Origin: JAVBLV01 sp031553195
GTDB taxonomy: Bacteria; Bacteroidota; Bacteroidia; Bacteroidales; P3
Direction of reading: 5' to 3'
Assembly: GCA_031553195.1 (NCBI GenBank)
Contig: JAVBLV010000095.1
Location: 1 to 19,449 of the forward strand
DNA: 19,449 bases
Position numbers and translations under genes: made by a program. Below, one piece after another: positions 5,987 through 13,902 of this stretch. Each line of letters begins with the position of its first letter. The first letter of the stretch is position 1. The notes under the pieces are model-generated. The model saw only the letters and a program-made list of their open reading frames with translations. It did not search any database and was not told the origin of the DNA.

Positions 5987-8911
5987 TTACTTTATTATAA
6001 TTTCATCTACAAAAAGCCAGGCTTTTTCTCCTTTGGAAATATGCCAATCGGGAATGACGCCTTTATTCTGAGCTTTGACTCGTATGTAGCGGGCCCTGAT
6101 ATTCGTATTGAAGCCGAATTCTTTCGTCATAACGCCTGCTTGATTTTCGGGCGTTGTATTTTTTACGATTTTTAAAGAGGTAAAATGTTCCCCGTCATCC
6201 GATGAAAGAAATTCTACTTGAGTAGGGAACCATATCCATGGACTGATATCTTGCAAAAACCCTGCTCCTAAGTAATGAATAGGGTGTACGTTTCCCAAAT
6301 CAATAATGGCGTCCATGCTTTGCCCATCCCCATAACCTTGCCAACTTCCCAAACGCCAATTTTTTTTTCCGCGCACATGATCAATCAACCCTTCCGCGCC
6401 TCCGGCCGTGTACTGAGGATTATAAGGCGTTAATAGTTTTACTGTTCTTCCGGCGGGAATACTATAAAAATTCCCTTCCACAACAAAACTTTTCTTTTCT
6501 CCTGAATAAGCAGCCGCTTTTATTGTCGCCGTTTGAGACAAATTGAACGGACCAGAATACAATGCGCTTCTATCCGAAGGTTCCGAACCATCTAAGGTAT
6601 AATAAATTTTTACATTTTTATCCGGCGATTGCAGGGCGATTTTTTTATGTCCGGAAAAACTTTTGATTCCTTCGTATACAATGGATGGCGTTATTACTAT
6701 CGGATCGTCCGTAATGGCCGAAACCGGAATATCTTCATCCCGCGAGGCCCATTCTTTATTGGGTTTGTCGCCCATGACAAATTCCAATTGTCCGCCGGCG
6801 ATAATATCCTGGTGGGTAATAAAACCTTTACGATATTTTTTCCCTTGCAAATTTGCTTTTTGAATATAAGCGTTTTTGTCGCTTTGTTTCTTCGCTTCAA
6901 TTATAAAGTTTTTCCCATTTTCCAGATGAATAGTTACTTTTTCGAAAATAGGGGAACCAATGATGTAATCGTTGCTTCCGGGACAGACCGGATAAAATCC
7001 CATGGCGCTTAACACATACCAAGCCGACATTTGTCCGCAATCGTCGTTTCCGCAAATGCCGTCGGGTTGGGTATGGTACATTTCTTTCAGAATACGACGA
7101 ACCATGGCTTGGGTTTTCCAAGGTTTGTTTAAATAGTTGTATAAATAAGCCGCATGGTGGCTGGGTTCGTTTCCATGGGCATATTGACCTATCAAGCCGG
7201 AGATATCGACTTGTTTGCGTCCTTCCAATGATTGATTGGTATGGAACATGGAATCCAACATTTTTTCCAATACTTCTTTTCCCCCCATTAAACGATACAT
7301 TCCTGTAACATCCTGAGGAACGTAATATCCATATTGCCATCCGTTGGCTTCGGTATAATGCGAAGAAACTTCGGCCGGATTGAAAGGCGTTGCCCATCCT
7401 CCGTTCATTCGGGGCTGTATGAAACCGGTATTGGGATTGTATAGATTTTTGTAGTATTGCGCTCTTTGAATATACTCTTTATAATCGTTAGAATTTCCCG
7501 ATTGTTTGGCTATTTGTGCAATACACCAATCGTCATAAGCATATTCGAGGGTTTTGGATACCGATTCATGTTCCAGGTCTCCGATTATGCAACCGTATTT
7601 TTTATAAACATCCAGTCCGAATTTATCAGAATCAGCGCTGGCTTTCATGGCTTCGAAGGCCAGCGTGGTATCATAGTTTTTAATTCCTTTCAGATAAGCG
7701 TCGGCAATAACCGAAACCGAATGGTAGCCAATCATGCAATCCGTTTCGCAAGCAGAGAGTTCCCAAATCGGCATTAAACCGCCTTGTTTGTATTGCAAAA
7801 GAAAAGTATTAATAAAATCATTGGTTCGCTTTTGGTCTATAATAGTGAATAGCGGGTGTAAAGCGCGATAGGTGTCCCATAAAGAAAAGACTGTATAGTA
7901 ATCGAAGTTTTCCGCTTTATGCACCTTTAAATCCCGTCCGCGGTATTGTTTGTCCACATCTATATACAAATTGGGCGCAATCATACAATGATACAAAGCG
8001 GTATAAAATATTCTTTTTTGATCTTGGGTACCTCCTTCGACTTCTATTTTTCCCAGTTCTTTATTCCATTCGGTTTTGGCATTTTCTTTTACTTTTTCAA
8101 AATCCCAGCTCGGAATTTCGGTTTGCATATTCAGCATTGCGCCTTCCATGCTTACAGCAGAAATTCCTACTTTTACCAAAATGGTGTCGCTTAAAAATTG
8201 GAATGCCGCTTTTATATTGTATCCTTCGCTTTGCAATAAGTCTTTCAGGCTATCGTTTAAATAAAGTCTCTTTTGAGAAAAGGGTTTTGAAAAACTCATG
8301 GCAAAATATAGAATTTGCTCATTGGCCCAAGATTTGGAAGTCCGCATACCGCAGATTAAAGTATCGGATTTTATTTCCAAAGAAGAAGCCAATACTTCGT
8401 CCCGATGTTGTAAATCCAATACGACAAAATTGTTTTTGTTTCCTTTTGGAAAAATATATTTATGAAATCCGACCCTTTTAGAAGCGGTTAATTCTATTTG
8501 AATGCCATTATCCAATTTTACCGAATAAAAACCGGCTTTGGCCGATTCATTTTCATGCTTGAAAGAGGATTTATAGAATGTGTTTAATGGCTCAATATCT
8601 TTAACGACAGGCATAAGCAATATGTCTCCATAATCCGAACAACCGGTTCCGCTCAAATGGGTGTGCGAAAATCCGTAAATTTCACGATCGGAATAATGAT
8701 AACCCGAACAGCCTTCCCAGCCTGTTAAACGGGTATCCGGGCTGAGTTGTACCATGCCAAAGGGAACGGTTGCTCCCGGAAAAGTATGTCCAAATCCGTC
8801 GGTTCCGATCATAGGATCGACAAAAGCGCTGAAATCCGTTATTTTATGCTTTTGAGGGGCGCACGAAAATAGTAAAATTGCGGCAACGAGTAAAACGGGT
8901 ATTCTTTTCAT
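5987..8911 (-). CDS. GH92 alpha-mannosidase, lipoprotein, with chitobiase-like and F5/8 C-terminal domains
   Basis: 974 residues from the ATG at 8911. A longer frame (to 8971) starts inside a GC-rich repeat and would hide the signal sequence. MKRIPVLLVAAILLFSC is a lipoprotein signal with lipobox LFSC and Cys17. GH92 hallmarks: DPMIGTDGFGHTFPGATVPFG near the N-terminus; GYHYSDREIYGFSHTHLSG; SLWDTYRALHPL; HGNEPSHH with Glu582, the general-acid position of the family; and GNDDCGQMSAW (621-631), carrying the general-base/calcium-site carboxylates. GH92 enzymes are calcium-dependent, inverting exo-mannosidases that trim mannose from N-glycans or mannans. After the catalytic part come a chitobiase C-terminal Ig-like domain (about 741-815, YYTLDGSEPS) and an F5/8 type C domain (about 820-974, WRLGSWQGYGDG). 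Linkage preference cannot be read from the sequence. No SusC/SusD pair is beside it. Confidence 0.95.
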   Translation of the reverse strand: MKRIPVLLVAAILLFSCAPQKHKITDFSAFVDPMIGTDGFGHTFPGATVPFGMVQLSPDTRLTGWEGCSGYHYSDREIYGFSHTHLSGTGCSDYGDILLMPVVKDIEPLNTFYKSSFKHENESAKAGFYSVKLDNGIQIELTASKRVGFHKYIFPKGNKNNFVVLDLQHRDEVLASSLEIKSDTLICGMRTSKSWANEQILYFAMSFSKPFSQKRLYLNDSLKDLLQSEGYNIKAAFQFLSDTILVKVGISAVSMEGAMLNMQTEIPSWDFEKVKENAKTEWNKELGKIEVEGGTQDQKRIFYTALYHCMIAPNLYIDVDKQYRGRDLKVHKAENFDYYTVFSLWDTYRALHPLFTIIDQKRTNDFINTFLLQYKQGGLMPIWELSACETDCMIGYHSVSVIADAYLKGIKNYDTTLAFEAMKASADSDKFGLDVYKKYGCIIGDLEHESVSKTLEYAYDDWCIAQIAKQSGNSNDYKEYIQRAQYYKNLYNPNTGFIQPRMNGGWATPFNPAEVSSHYTEANGWQYGYYVPQDVTGMYRLMGGKEVLEKMLDSMFHTNQSLEGRKQVDISGLIGQYAHGNEPSHHAAYLYNYLNKPWKTQAMVRRILKEMYHTQPDGICGNDDCGQMSAWYVLSAMGFYPVCPGSNDYIIGSPIFEKVTIHLENGKNFIIEAKKQSDKNAYIQKANLQGKKYRKGFITHQDIIAGGQLEFVMGDKPNKEWASRDEDIPVSAITDDPIVITPSIVYEGIKSFSGHKKIALQSPDKNVKIYYTLDGSEPSDRSALYSGPFNLSQTATIKAAAYSGEKKSFVVEGNFYSIPAGRTVKLLTPYNPQYTAGGAEGLIDHVRGKKNWRLGSWQGYGDGQSMDAIIDLGNVHPIHYLGAGFLQDISPWIWFPTQVEFLSSDDGEHFTSLKIVKNTTPENQAGVMTKEFGFNTNIRARYIRVKAQNKGVIPDWHISKGEKAWLFVDEIIIK

Positions 8912-8925
8912 GTGTTTAAAATTTA

Positions 8926-9018
8926 TAAGCCCCTCTAAATATCTCCCACCCCTCTTTAATTCTCCCCTCAAGGGAGATTAATCAGATTTTCTTATTTGTT
9001 TGGGAGACTTGGCTGACG
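8926..9018. repeat. GC-rich palindromic repeat in the GH92 leader
   Basis: Begins TAAGCCCCTCTAAATATCTC and continues through CTCCCCTCAAGGGAGATTA to 8980, with a CTCCC..GGGAG inverted repeat. A second related piece, GGGAGACTTGGCTGACGC at about 9001-9018, matches the end of the unit at 13263-13307. The arrangement looks like one unit interrupted, or two partial units. It lies immediately upstream of the GH92 start, so it would be in that gene's 5' untranslated leader if the promoter lies beyond it. Confidence 0.5.
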
Positions 9019-9093
9019 CATGCCTTTAATCATTCGCATTGGAGCGCCAAAGGCTCATGATTATTTCATGTGTTTATTTTTCAATCAATAGTG

Positions 9094-9124
9094 GTCAGGG
9101 CGCGACTATAAGTCACGCCCTGAC
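9094..9124 (-). terminator. Strong stem-loop 3' of lpxK
   Basis: A 14-bp inverted repeat with one mismatch around a 3-base loop: GTCAGGGCGCGACT at 9094-9107 and AGTCACGCCCTGAC at 9111-9124. It starts 12 bases beyond the lpxK stop codon. There is no run of U directly after the stem on the minus strand, so it is not a textbook intrinsic terminator. It may instead be a 3'-end stabilising structure or a block between lpxK and the GH92 gene. Confidence 0.55.
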
Positions 9125-9136
9125 GTATAGTTACTT

Positions 9137-10201
9137 CTATTTTCTTATCTCCTCATTAATAAAGTCTAATATTTGTTTTTCTAAATCGACCTTATCTTGT
9201 TCGCCAAAGTTTACTTTTATCGGAATATAAAAAATGGGAAGGGAAGATATTTTTGACTCATGTTTGGTTAATCGCATGCTATCTTTTTCGGTAGTAAAGA
9301 TGGCCTTCTTTTCGAACTGATTTGCATGAAAAGTCACTTTCAAATGCTCAAAATCATTATTTGTAAATTCATGATGATCTGGAAATTTCATGGAAACAAC
9401 ATGCTTGCTTTCCGAAAGATATTCATATAAAGGTTTAGGATCGGCAATTCCGGTAAAAAGCACAACGCTTTCCAATTCTTCTGTAGATTCCATTGCTTGG
9501 GCGGCCTCAGTTAATGGAATAGGTTTGCCATAATCAATAAAAGAGAAAAAAACTTGTTGATAGGGTTTGGGCGCCATCCGGATGATGATGTCTTTTTTTT
9601 CTATCGGATTCAGGTTTTTAGGGCACTTGGTAACAATAATAATATCTGCGCGCTTATATCCGTATTTAGGTTCTCTCAAACGTCCGGAAGGCAATAGCGT
9701 ATCATTATAAAACGGATAATCATATTCCGTTAATAAAATAGATAACGAGGGCTTGACATAACGGTGTTGATAAGCATCGTCCAAAATGATAATGTCGGGA
9801 GGGGGGATTATGCCTTGCAATTTTTTAATCCCTTTTTTTCTACTTTCAGCAACGGCAACCGTAACAGAGTTGCGATATTTTTTGAAATATTGCAAAGGTT
9901 CATCCCCAATAGTAAGACTTGTATCTTTCTCGCCCGCTTGAATATAACCTTTTGTTTTTCGCCCATATCCCAGACTTAATACGGCAATTTTATATGAACC
10001 GTTGAGTAAGTTTATAAAAAATTCCACATGAGGAGTTTTGCCGGTTCCGCCTACTTTTAAATTCCCAATGGAAATAGTAGTTGTTTTAGGTTTATATACG
10101 GGAATCAGTCCAATGTCAAATAAAAAATTCCGGATAACAATAACAATTCCGTACAAAAAAGAAAAGGGCAGTAAAAGGATGAAAATAAGTTTAGACTTCA
10201 A
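9137..10201 (-). CDS. lpxK: Tetraacyldisaccharide 4'-kinase LpxK (lipid A synthesis)
   Basis: 354 residues. LpxK phosphorylates the 4' position of the tetraacyl disaccharide to give lipid IVA, on the cytoplasmic face of the inner membrane. Visible: an N-terminal membrane-associated helix (LIFILLLPFSFLYGIVIVIRN, about 5-25), ISIGNLKVGGTGKTPHVEF with the P-loop GGTGKT at 51-56, SLGYGRKTKGY (76-86), GDEPLQYFKK, and LDDAYQHR at 140-147, a family signature. The only in-frame start near the expected N-terminus is a TTG at 10201. An ATG at 10233 is out of frame by one base across an A8 run (10212-10219). A hairpin follows the stop at 9124-9094. Confidence 0.93.
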   Translation of the reverse strand: MKSKLIFILLLPFSFLYGIVIVIRNFLFDIGLIPVYKPKTTTISIGNLKVGGTGKTPHVEFFINLLNGSYKIAVLSLGYGRKTKGYIQAGEKDTSLTIGDEPLQYFKKYRNSVTVAVAESRKKGIKKLQGIIPPPDIIILDDAYQHRYVKPSLSILLTEYDYPFYNDTLLPSGRLREPKYGYKRADIIIVTKCPKNLNPIEKKDIIIRMAPKPYQQVFFSFIDYGKPIPLTEAAQAMESTEELESVVLFTGIADPKPLYEYLSESKHVVSMKFPDHHEFTNNDFEHLKVTFHANQFEKKAIFTTEKDSMRLTKHESKISSLPIFYIPIKVNFGEQDKVDLEKQILDFINEEIRK

Positions 10202-10246
10202 TTTATTACGATTTTTTTTAGTAGATGTTTCATATTTATTATTTTA

Positions 10247-10254
10247 CAAAAGTA
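10247..10254 (-). promoter_or_regulatory. Candidate -7 element for lpxK
   Basis: On the minus strand this reads TACTTTTG, matching TAnnTTTG. It lies 46 bases before the TTG start and 14 bases before the out-of-frame ATG at 10233. No convincing -33 TTTG element is present at normal spacing. Confidence 0.4.
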
Positions 10255-10371
10255 GTAAAACAGTGCGAATATAGCGATGTTAAAATATAAAATGTTGATA
10301 ATTAAATGTTTAAAATTTTGAACCGAAGATTAGAATGCGAAAATGAGCAGAGTTGCGTAAGCAAACCGTTA

Positions 10372-10531
10372 GAAGTTGTTTAAATTTTTGTGGAAAAGAT
10401 TTTGAGAGATAAAAATAGCGAGTTTGCAGGCGGGATTTTTCAAGAATAGTAGCGCTATTTAGTAAAAATTCCGACAAAAAAGCGCATTTTTAGACTCAAA
10501 ATACTTCATGAAAAAATTTTTAAACAACCTC
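10372..10531 (+). repeat. Complete hairpin MITE-like repeat, copy C
   Basis: A 160-base unit bounded by TTA on both sides. Terminal inverted repeats: left GTTGTTTAAATTTTTG, right (complement) GTTGTTTAAAAATTTTTT. Internal arm blocks also pair: ATTTTGAGAGATAAAAATAG with GCATTTTTAGACTCAAAAT, and GGGATTTTTCAAGAATAG with TAGTAAAAATTCC, around a central AGCGCT. The whole unit is therefore one long imperfect hairpin. It has no ORF. It lies between the divergent lpxK and ATPase genes. Copies: B at 4271-4431 (reverse), A half copy at 600-663. Confidence 0.8.
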
Positions 10532-10534
10532 TTA

Positions 10535-10864
10535 ACATCTGGCGATTAAAAAAGGTTTTTAAATATGCTAAATTTCATCTAATTACAACATTTTGCACTT
10601 TGGGGTTTGAAAAGAGATAAATGATTTTACAAACCCAAAAATTACGCCAAAATGGAAGCAAAAAGAAACACTTATTCACTGCATTATATTACATCAATCA
10701 TCGAAGAAAAGACCATTGGTAAAAGACATTTTGCTTATTGGATATAGAAAGAAAGATGGCTTTATCGCATATATTGAGTATAAAAAAGATTCTATTCATA
10801 TCAATATTGGGTATTAAAAACGAAAATAAATCCAGATTATTGGTGTCATTTTTAGAGAAATCAT
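10535..10864. other. Intergenic stretch with two short degenerate reading frames
   Basis: No gene of normal size is seen here. Two adjacent plus-strand frames, ATG at 10652 to a stop at 10747 (31 residues, MEAKRNTYSLHYITSI...) and 10740 to 10817 (GYRKKDGFIAYIEYKKD... ending INIGY), overlap and would join by a single frameshift into one peptide of about 56 residues. I do not recognise it. A short inverted repeat, GGGTTTG at 10603-10609 and CAAACCC at 10630-10636, precedes it. It may be a decayed small gene. Confidence 0.25.
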
Positions 10865-10872
10865 TATCTTTG
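10840..10872 (+). promoter_or_regulatory. Promoter of the AAA_14/DUF4143 ATPase gene
   Basis: TATCTTTG at 10865-10872 is a perfect TAnnTTTG -7 element, 32 bases before the ATG at 10905. A TTG at 10840-10842 could serve as -33, though the 22-base spacer is slightly long. Confidence 0.5.
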
Positions 10873-10904
10873 CGACATAAATAACAAAATCAAATTTATG
10901 TGTT

Positions 10905-12236
10905 ATGGGCAGTGACTATTTAAAACGAAGCATTGATAATGAACTATTAAAGTGGAAGGATGACAAAAGACGGAAACCTGTATTGTTGAGAGGCGCTCGA
11001 CAAGTCGGAAAGTCTTCTACGGTCAGGGAATTGAGCAAACAATTCGATTCTTTTGTAGAAATCAATTTTGAAAAGGATAACCTGAAATATAATGTGAATG
11101 CAGTCTTTGAAAGAACATTAGACCCCAAACAGATATGCGATGAACTTTCTTTGATTTATGGAAAGCCGATTGTCGCAGGTCGTACATTGTTGTTTTTAGA
11201 TGAAATTCAAGCCTGTATTCCCGCTATTTCTTCGTTGCGTTATTTTTATGAAGAATATCCCGTGTTACATGTTATTGCAGCAGGTTCATTGTTGGAATTT
11301 GCTTTGCAGGAATTACCTTCATTCGGCGTAGGCCGCATCCGTTCCATGTTTCTATATCCGTTTTCATTCGACGAATATTTGCGTGCAACAGGTTCAGGTA
11401 TGCTTGCCGATGCTTTGCAGAAAGCCTCGCCCGAAAAACCTTTTTCCGAATCAGTTCATAACAGGTATTTACAAGAATTAGTTCGTTTTGTCCTTATTGG
11501 CGGAATGCCCGAAGTGGTGGCAACGTATGTTCAAAGCGGTTCGATGCTCGAATGTCAACAAATATTAGACGATCTGATGTTGTCGCTTTACGACGATTTT
11601 TCAAAATACAAGGAACGTGTGCCTGCATCACGTTTACGCGAAATATTTTCGTCCGTTATACATCAAACGGGGGGGAAATTTACTTATTCCTACGCTTCGG
11701 AACAAGCCAACCGCTTACAAATAAAGGAAAGCATGGAATTATTGGAATTGGCGGGAATTATTTATCCTGTAACGCATACATCGGCCAACGGGCTTCCTTT
11801 AGCGGCCGAAATGAATACGAAACATCGCAAATACTTGATATTCGACACGGGAATCTATCAACGCTTTTTACGATTGGATTTAAGTCAATTGCTCACTGCC
11901 GAGAAATTGGAACAAGTAAACAAAGGCGCTTTGGCTGAATTGTTTGTAGGCTTGGAATTGCTGAAATCGGCGCCATGCACGCTTCCCATACAACTTTACT
12001 ACTGGCAACGCGAGAAACAGGGTAGTTCAGCCGAAGTCGATTATGTGGTGCAATGCAATACTGATATTGTTCCGGTAGAAGTAAAATCAGGTACGAAAGG
12101 TTCTATGCAAAGTATGTTTCAATTTTTGTCTGAAAAGGAATATCCATACGGCATCCGTTGTTCAATGGAAAATTTTGGAACGTATCAAAATGTAAAAGTT
12201 TATCCGCTATATGGAGTTTCGCAGATTGGAAAATAA
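10905..12236 (+). CDS. AAA_14-type ATPase with C-terminal DUF4143 domain
   Basis: 443 residues, the usual length for this very common family. The N-terminal P-loop ATPase has Walker A GARQVGKS (30-37), Walker B LLFLDEIQ (95-102) and a sensor-like VIAAGS (123-128). The C-terminal DUF4143 part ends with a PD-(D/E)xK-like arrangement: EVDYVV with Asp379, then PVEVKSG with Glu392 and Lys394. These proteins occur in many variable copies in bacterial and archaeal genomes. Proposed roles range from DNA transactions to toxin-antitoxin or mobile-element functions, none firmly established. Here it is a single-gene unit with its own promoter and a downstream hairpin, next to DNA repair genes; a link with them is not supported. 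Confidence 0.85.
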   Translation: MGSDYLKRSIDNELLKWKDDKRRKPVLLRGARQVGKSSTVRELSKQFDSFVEINFEKDNLKYNVNAVFERTLDPKQICDELSLIYGKPIVAGRTLLFLDEIQACIPAISSLRYFYEEYPVLHVIAAGSLLEFALQELPSFGVGRIRSMFLYPFSFDEYLRATGSGMLADALQKASPEKPFSESVHNRYLQELVRFVLIGGMPEVVATYVQSGSMLECQQILDDLMLSLYDDFSKYKERVPASRLREIFSSVIHQTGGKFTYSYASEQANRLQIKESMELLELAGIIYPVTHTSANGLPLAAEMNTKHRKYLIFDTGIYQRFLRLDLSQLLTAEKLEQVNKGALAELFVGLELLKSAPCTLPIQLYYWQREKQGSSAEVDYVVQCNTDIVPVEVKSGTKGSMQSMFQFLSEKEYPYGIRCSMENFGTYQNVKVYPLYGVSQIGK

Positions 12237-12418
12237 AAAACGGAAACCTTACAAAGGTACTAAATGAGGGTTGAAAAGACAAACAAGAGAATCTAAAATA
12301 TTGGAAAACAATAATTTTTATTTTGGCATGCAAAATAGAAATACAGAAAGAAGCATAGTTGGATTAGCAAACGTTAGTATTACAAAATAGCAATAATGAA
12401 AACTTGAAATATGATTTT

Positions 12419-12441
12419 GACAGAATGATATTCTGTCTTTT
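12419..12441 (+). terminator. Intrinsic terminator after the ATPase gene
   Basis: GACAGAAT (12419-12426) and ATTCTGTC (12430-12437) form a perfect 8-bp stem with a 3-base loop, followed by TTTT. It is 183 bases after the ATPase stop and 155 bases before alkA, separating the two units. Confidence 0.6.
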
Positions 12442-12528
12442 AAGCGCATTTCTCCTTGATTTCAAAATAGCGGTTTTTCAAGCAGAATATAAAAATAATG
12501 TAAAACAAACGAGCTTGTCAATTTTTCG

Positions 12529-12560
12529 GTTGTATAAAGACGGGTAGAGTTTTAACTTTG
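12529..12560 (+). promoter_or_regulatory. Promoter of the alkA-ogt-ada unit
   Basis: GTTG at 12529-12532 and TAACTTTG at 12553-12560 are separated by 20 bases, matching the Bacteroidota -33 TTTG / -7 TAnnTTTG arrangement. The alkA ATG follows 36 bases later. No sequence that I can identify as a binding site for the Ada protein lies next to it. Confidence 0.6.
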
Positions 12561-12596
12561 CAATAAAAATATGATTATTTACAATTGAAATAAAGT

Positions 12597-13259
12597 ATGG
12601 CAGTCTATTTCCAATATGGAGAAAGAGAGATTGAACACTTGAAAAAAGTGGATAAACGGTTGGCTGCGGTCATCGACAAGGTTGGCATAGTGAAAAGGGC
12701 TGTAATTCCCGACCTTTTCACGGCGCTCGCGCACTCTATTATCGGTCAGCAAATTTCTACCAAAGCGCATCAAACCATTTGGGGGCGAATTCAAAAGGAA
12801 TTAGGAGAAATTTCCCCTGTTGTTATTGACAATCTGTCGCTAGAAAAGTTACAGAAGTTCGGTATTACATTCAAAAAAGCGGGATATATCAAATCAGTGG
12901 CGCAAAAAATTATAACCGGCGAGTTCGATATTGATTCGCTCCATGCAATACCGGACAAAGAAGTTTGCACAAAGCTTTCCGAATTGGATGGCATTGGCGT
13001 GTGGACGGCGGAAATGTTGATGATATTTTCTATGCAACGTCCCAATATATTCAGTTATGGAGATTTGGCTATCCTCCGTGGATTGCGGATGGTGTATCAT
13101 CACCGGGAAATCGACAAAGAACGGTTTAATAAATATTGGAAACGCTATACGCCTTATGCATCGGTAGCCAGCCTGTATTTATGGGCGGTAGCAGGCGGAG
13201 CCGTTGACGGCATAAAAGATTACGCGCCAAGAAAAACGAAAAAACAAATAAATAACTAA
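12597..13259 (+). CDS. alkA: DNA-3-methyladenine glycosylase II (AlkA, HhH-GPD family)
   Basis: 220 residues. It removes alkylated bases such as 3-methyladenine from DNA by cutting the N-glycosidic bond, starting base excision repair. Visible: N-terminal helices with HSIIGQQISTKAH (46-58), a conserved HhH-GPD family stretch; the helix-hairpin-helix LSELDGIGVWTAEMLM (127-142), which grips the DNA backbone; and the catalytic Asp156 in SYGDLAILRG. It lacks the N-terminal beta-domain of E. coli AlkA and is a compact glycosylase. It begins the plus-strand alkylation repair unit, 54 bases ahead of ogt, with its own promoter. A narrower or broader substrate range cannot be judged. Confidence 0.92.
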   Translation: MAVYFQYGEREIEHLKKVDKRLAAVIDKVGIVKRAVIPDLFTALAHSIIGQQISTKAHQTIWGRIQKELGEISPVVIDNLSLEKLQKFGITFKKAGYIKSVAQKIITGEFDIDSLHAIPDKEVCTKLSELDGIGVWTAEMLMIFSMQRPNIFSYGDLAILRGLRMVYHHREIDKERFNKYWKRYTPYASVASLYLWAVAGGAVDGIKDYAPRKTKKQINN

Positions 13260-13262
13260 AAA

Positions 13263-13307
13263 TTGGCGTTAGCCAAGTCTCCTCTTCGGGGGGATTCAGA
13301 GGGCTTG
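13263..13307. repeat. GC-rich palindromic repeat between alkA and ogt
   Basis: Holds TTGGCGTTAGCCAAG (a small hairpin, 13263-13277) and continues CTCCTCTTCGGGGGGATTC to AGAGGGCTT at 13307. It is the inverted counterpart of the unit upstream of the GH92 gene. It ends 6 bases before the ogt ATG, so it takes the place of the ogt leader and ribosome-binding region. It could partly uncouple ogt from alkA. Confidence 0.55.
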
Positions 13308-13313
13308 TAAAAA

Positions 13314-13835
13314 ATGAAAAATACGATTCAAATACAATATTATTTATCTACTTGTGGAGAAATTATCCTTGGTTCTTACGACGATCGGCTTTGTTTGTGC
13401 GATTGGAGTATCGAGGAACGCAGAAAATTGATTGACATAAGGATTCAGAAAGGGTTAAACGCTGAGTACGAAGTAAAAGAATCAGAAATCATATCGAAAG
13501 CTATTTCCCAACTGGACGAATATTTCGACAGGAAAAGGAAAGTATTTGATATACCGTTGTTGTTTGTTGGAACCGATTTCCAAAAAACGGTATGGAACAA
13601 ATTGCTGGAAATTCCTTACGGAACCACAGAATCGTATTTAAGACTTTCGAAACGATTAGGCAATCCCGAAGCGATACGCGCGGTAGCAGCAGCTAATGGA
13701 GCCAATGCCATTTCTATTTTTGTTCCGTGCCACCGTATTATAGGAAGTGATAGTAAATTAATTGGTTACGGAGGCGGACTTCCGGCAAAGAAATTTTTAC
13801 TCGAACTGGAATCTCAAGGTCTCTTGTTGTTCTAG
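13314..13835 (+). CDS. ogt: Methylated-DNA-protein cysteine methyltransferase (Ogt/MGMT)
   Basis: 173 residues, full length for a stand-alone O6-alkylguanine-DNA alkyltransferase. It transfers the methyl group from O6-methylguanine (and O4-methylthymine) to its own cysteine, a suicide reaction. The active site is PCHR with Cys139 in SIFVPCHRIIG. Other family features: FQKTVWNKLLEIPYGTT (89-105), the RAVAAANGANAI helix that positions the recognition helix, and YGGGLPAKKFLLELE at the end. It is 67 bases upstream of ada, whose C-terminal domain is a close relative, so the cell has two methyl acceptors side by side. The pre-catalytic N-terminal domain is divergent, as usual. Confidence 0.93.
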   Translation: MKNTIQIQYYLSTCGEIILGSYDDRLCLCDWSIEERRKLIDIRIQKGLNAEYEVKESEIISKAISQLDEYFDRKRKVFDIPLLFVGTDFQKTVWNKLLEIPYGTTESYLRLSKRLGNPEAIRAVAAANGANAISIFVPCHRIIGSDSKLIGYGGGLPAKKFLLELESQGLLLF

Positions 13836-13902
13836 CTTTTTTAATTATAATGAAAATATGATGTAAATCAATTGTTTGTGAAAATTTGAAATATGTAGCC
13901 AG

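Larger units (their letters stand above)
12237..12596. other. Intergenic region between the ATPase and alkA
   Basis: No reading frame of note. It holds a hairpin terminator at 12419-12441 and the alkA promoter at 12529-12560. The bases 12442-12490 show blocks (AAGCGCATTT, TCAAAATAGCG, TTTTTCAAG) that also occur in the hairpin repeat, but too scattered to call a copy. Confidence 0.5.

Noticed and set aside
6897..7397. A 166-codon open frame on the minus strand inside the GH92 gene
   Set aside because: It overlaps the GH92 gene on the same strand in another frame. The GH92 motifs continue unbroken across the region, so this is a chance frame.
8911..8971. Longer N-terminus for the GH92 protein (20 extra residues)
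   Set aside because: These codons come from the GC-rich repeat, and the lipoprotein signal begins exactly at the ATG at 8911.
12442..12448. AAGCGCA, similar to the E. coli Ada box (AAAGCGCA), upstream of alkA
   Set aside because: It is about 110 bases upstream of the -7 box, and GCGCATTT is also a block of the hairpin repeat. A seven-base match across phyla is not evidence for an Ada operator.
12440..12490. Possible fourth, highly degraded copy of the hairpin repeat
   Set aside because: Blocks such as AAGCGCATTT and TCAAAATAGCG occur, but order and spacing do not follow the complete copies well enough, and no terminal repeats are visible.
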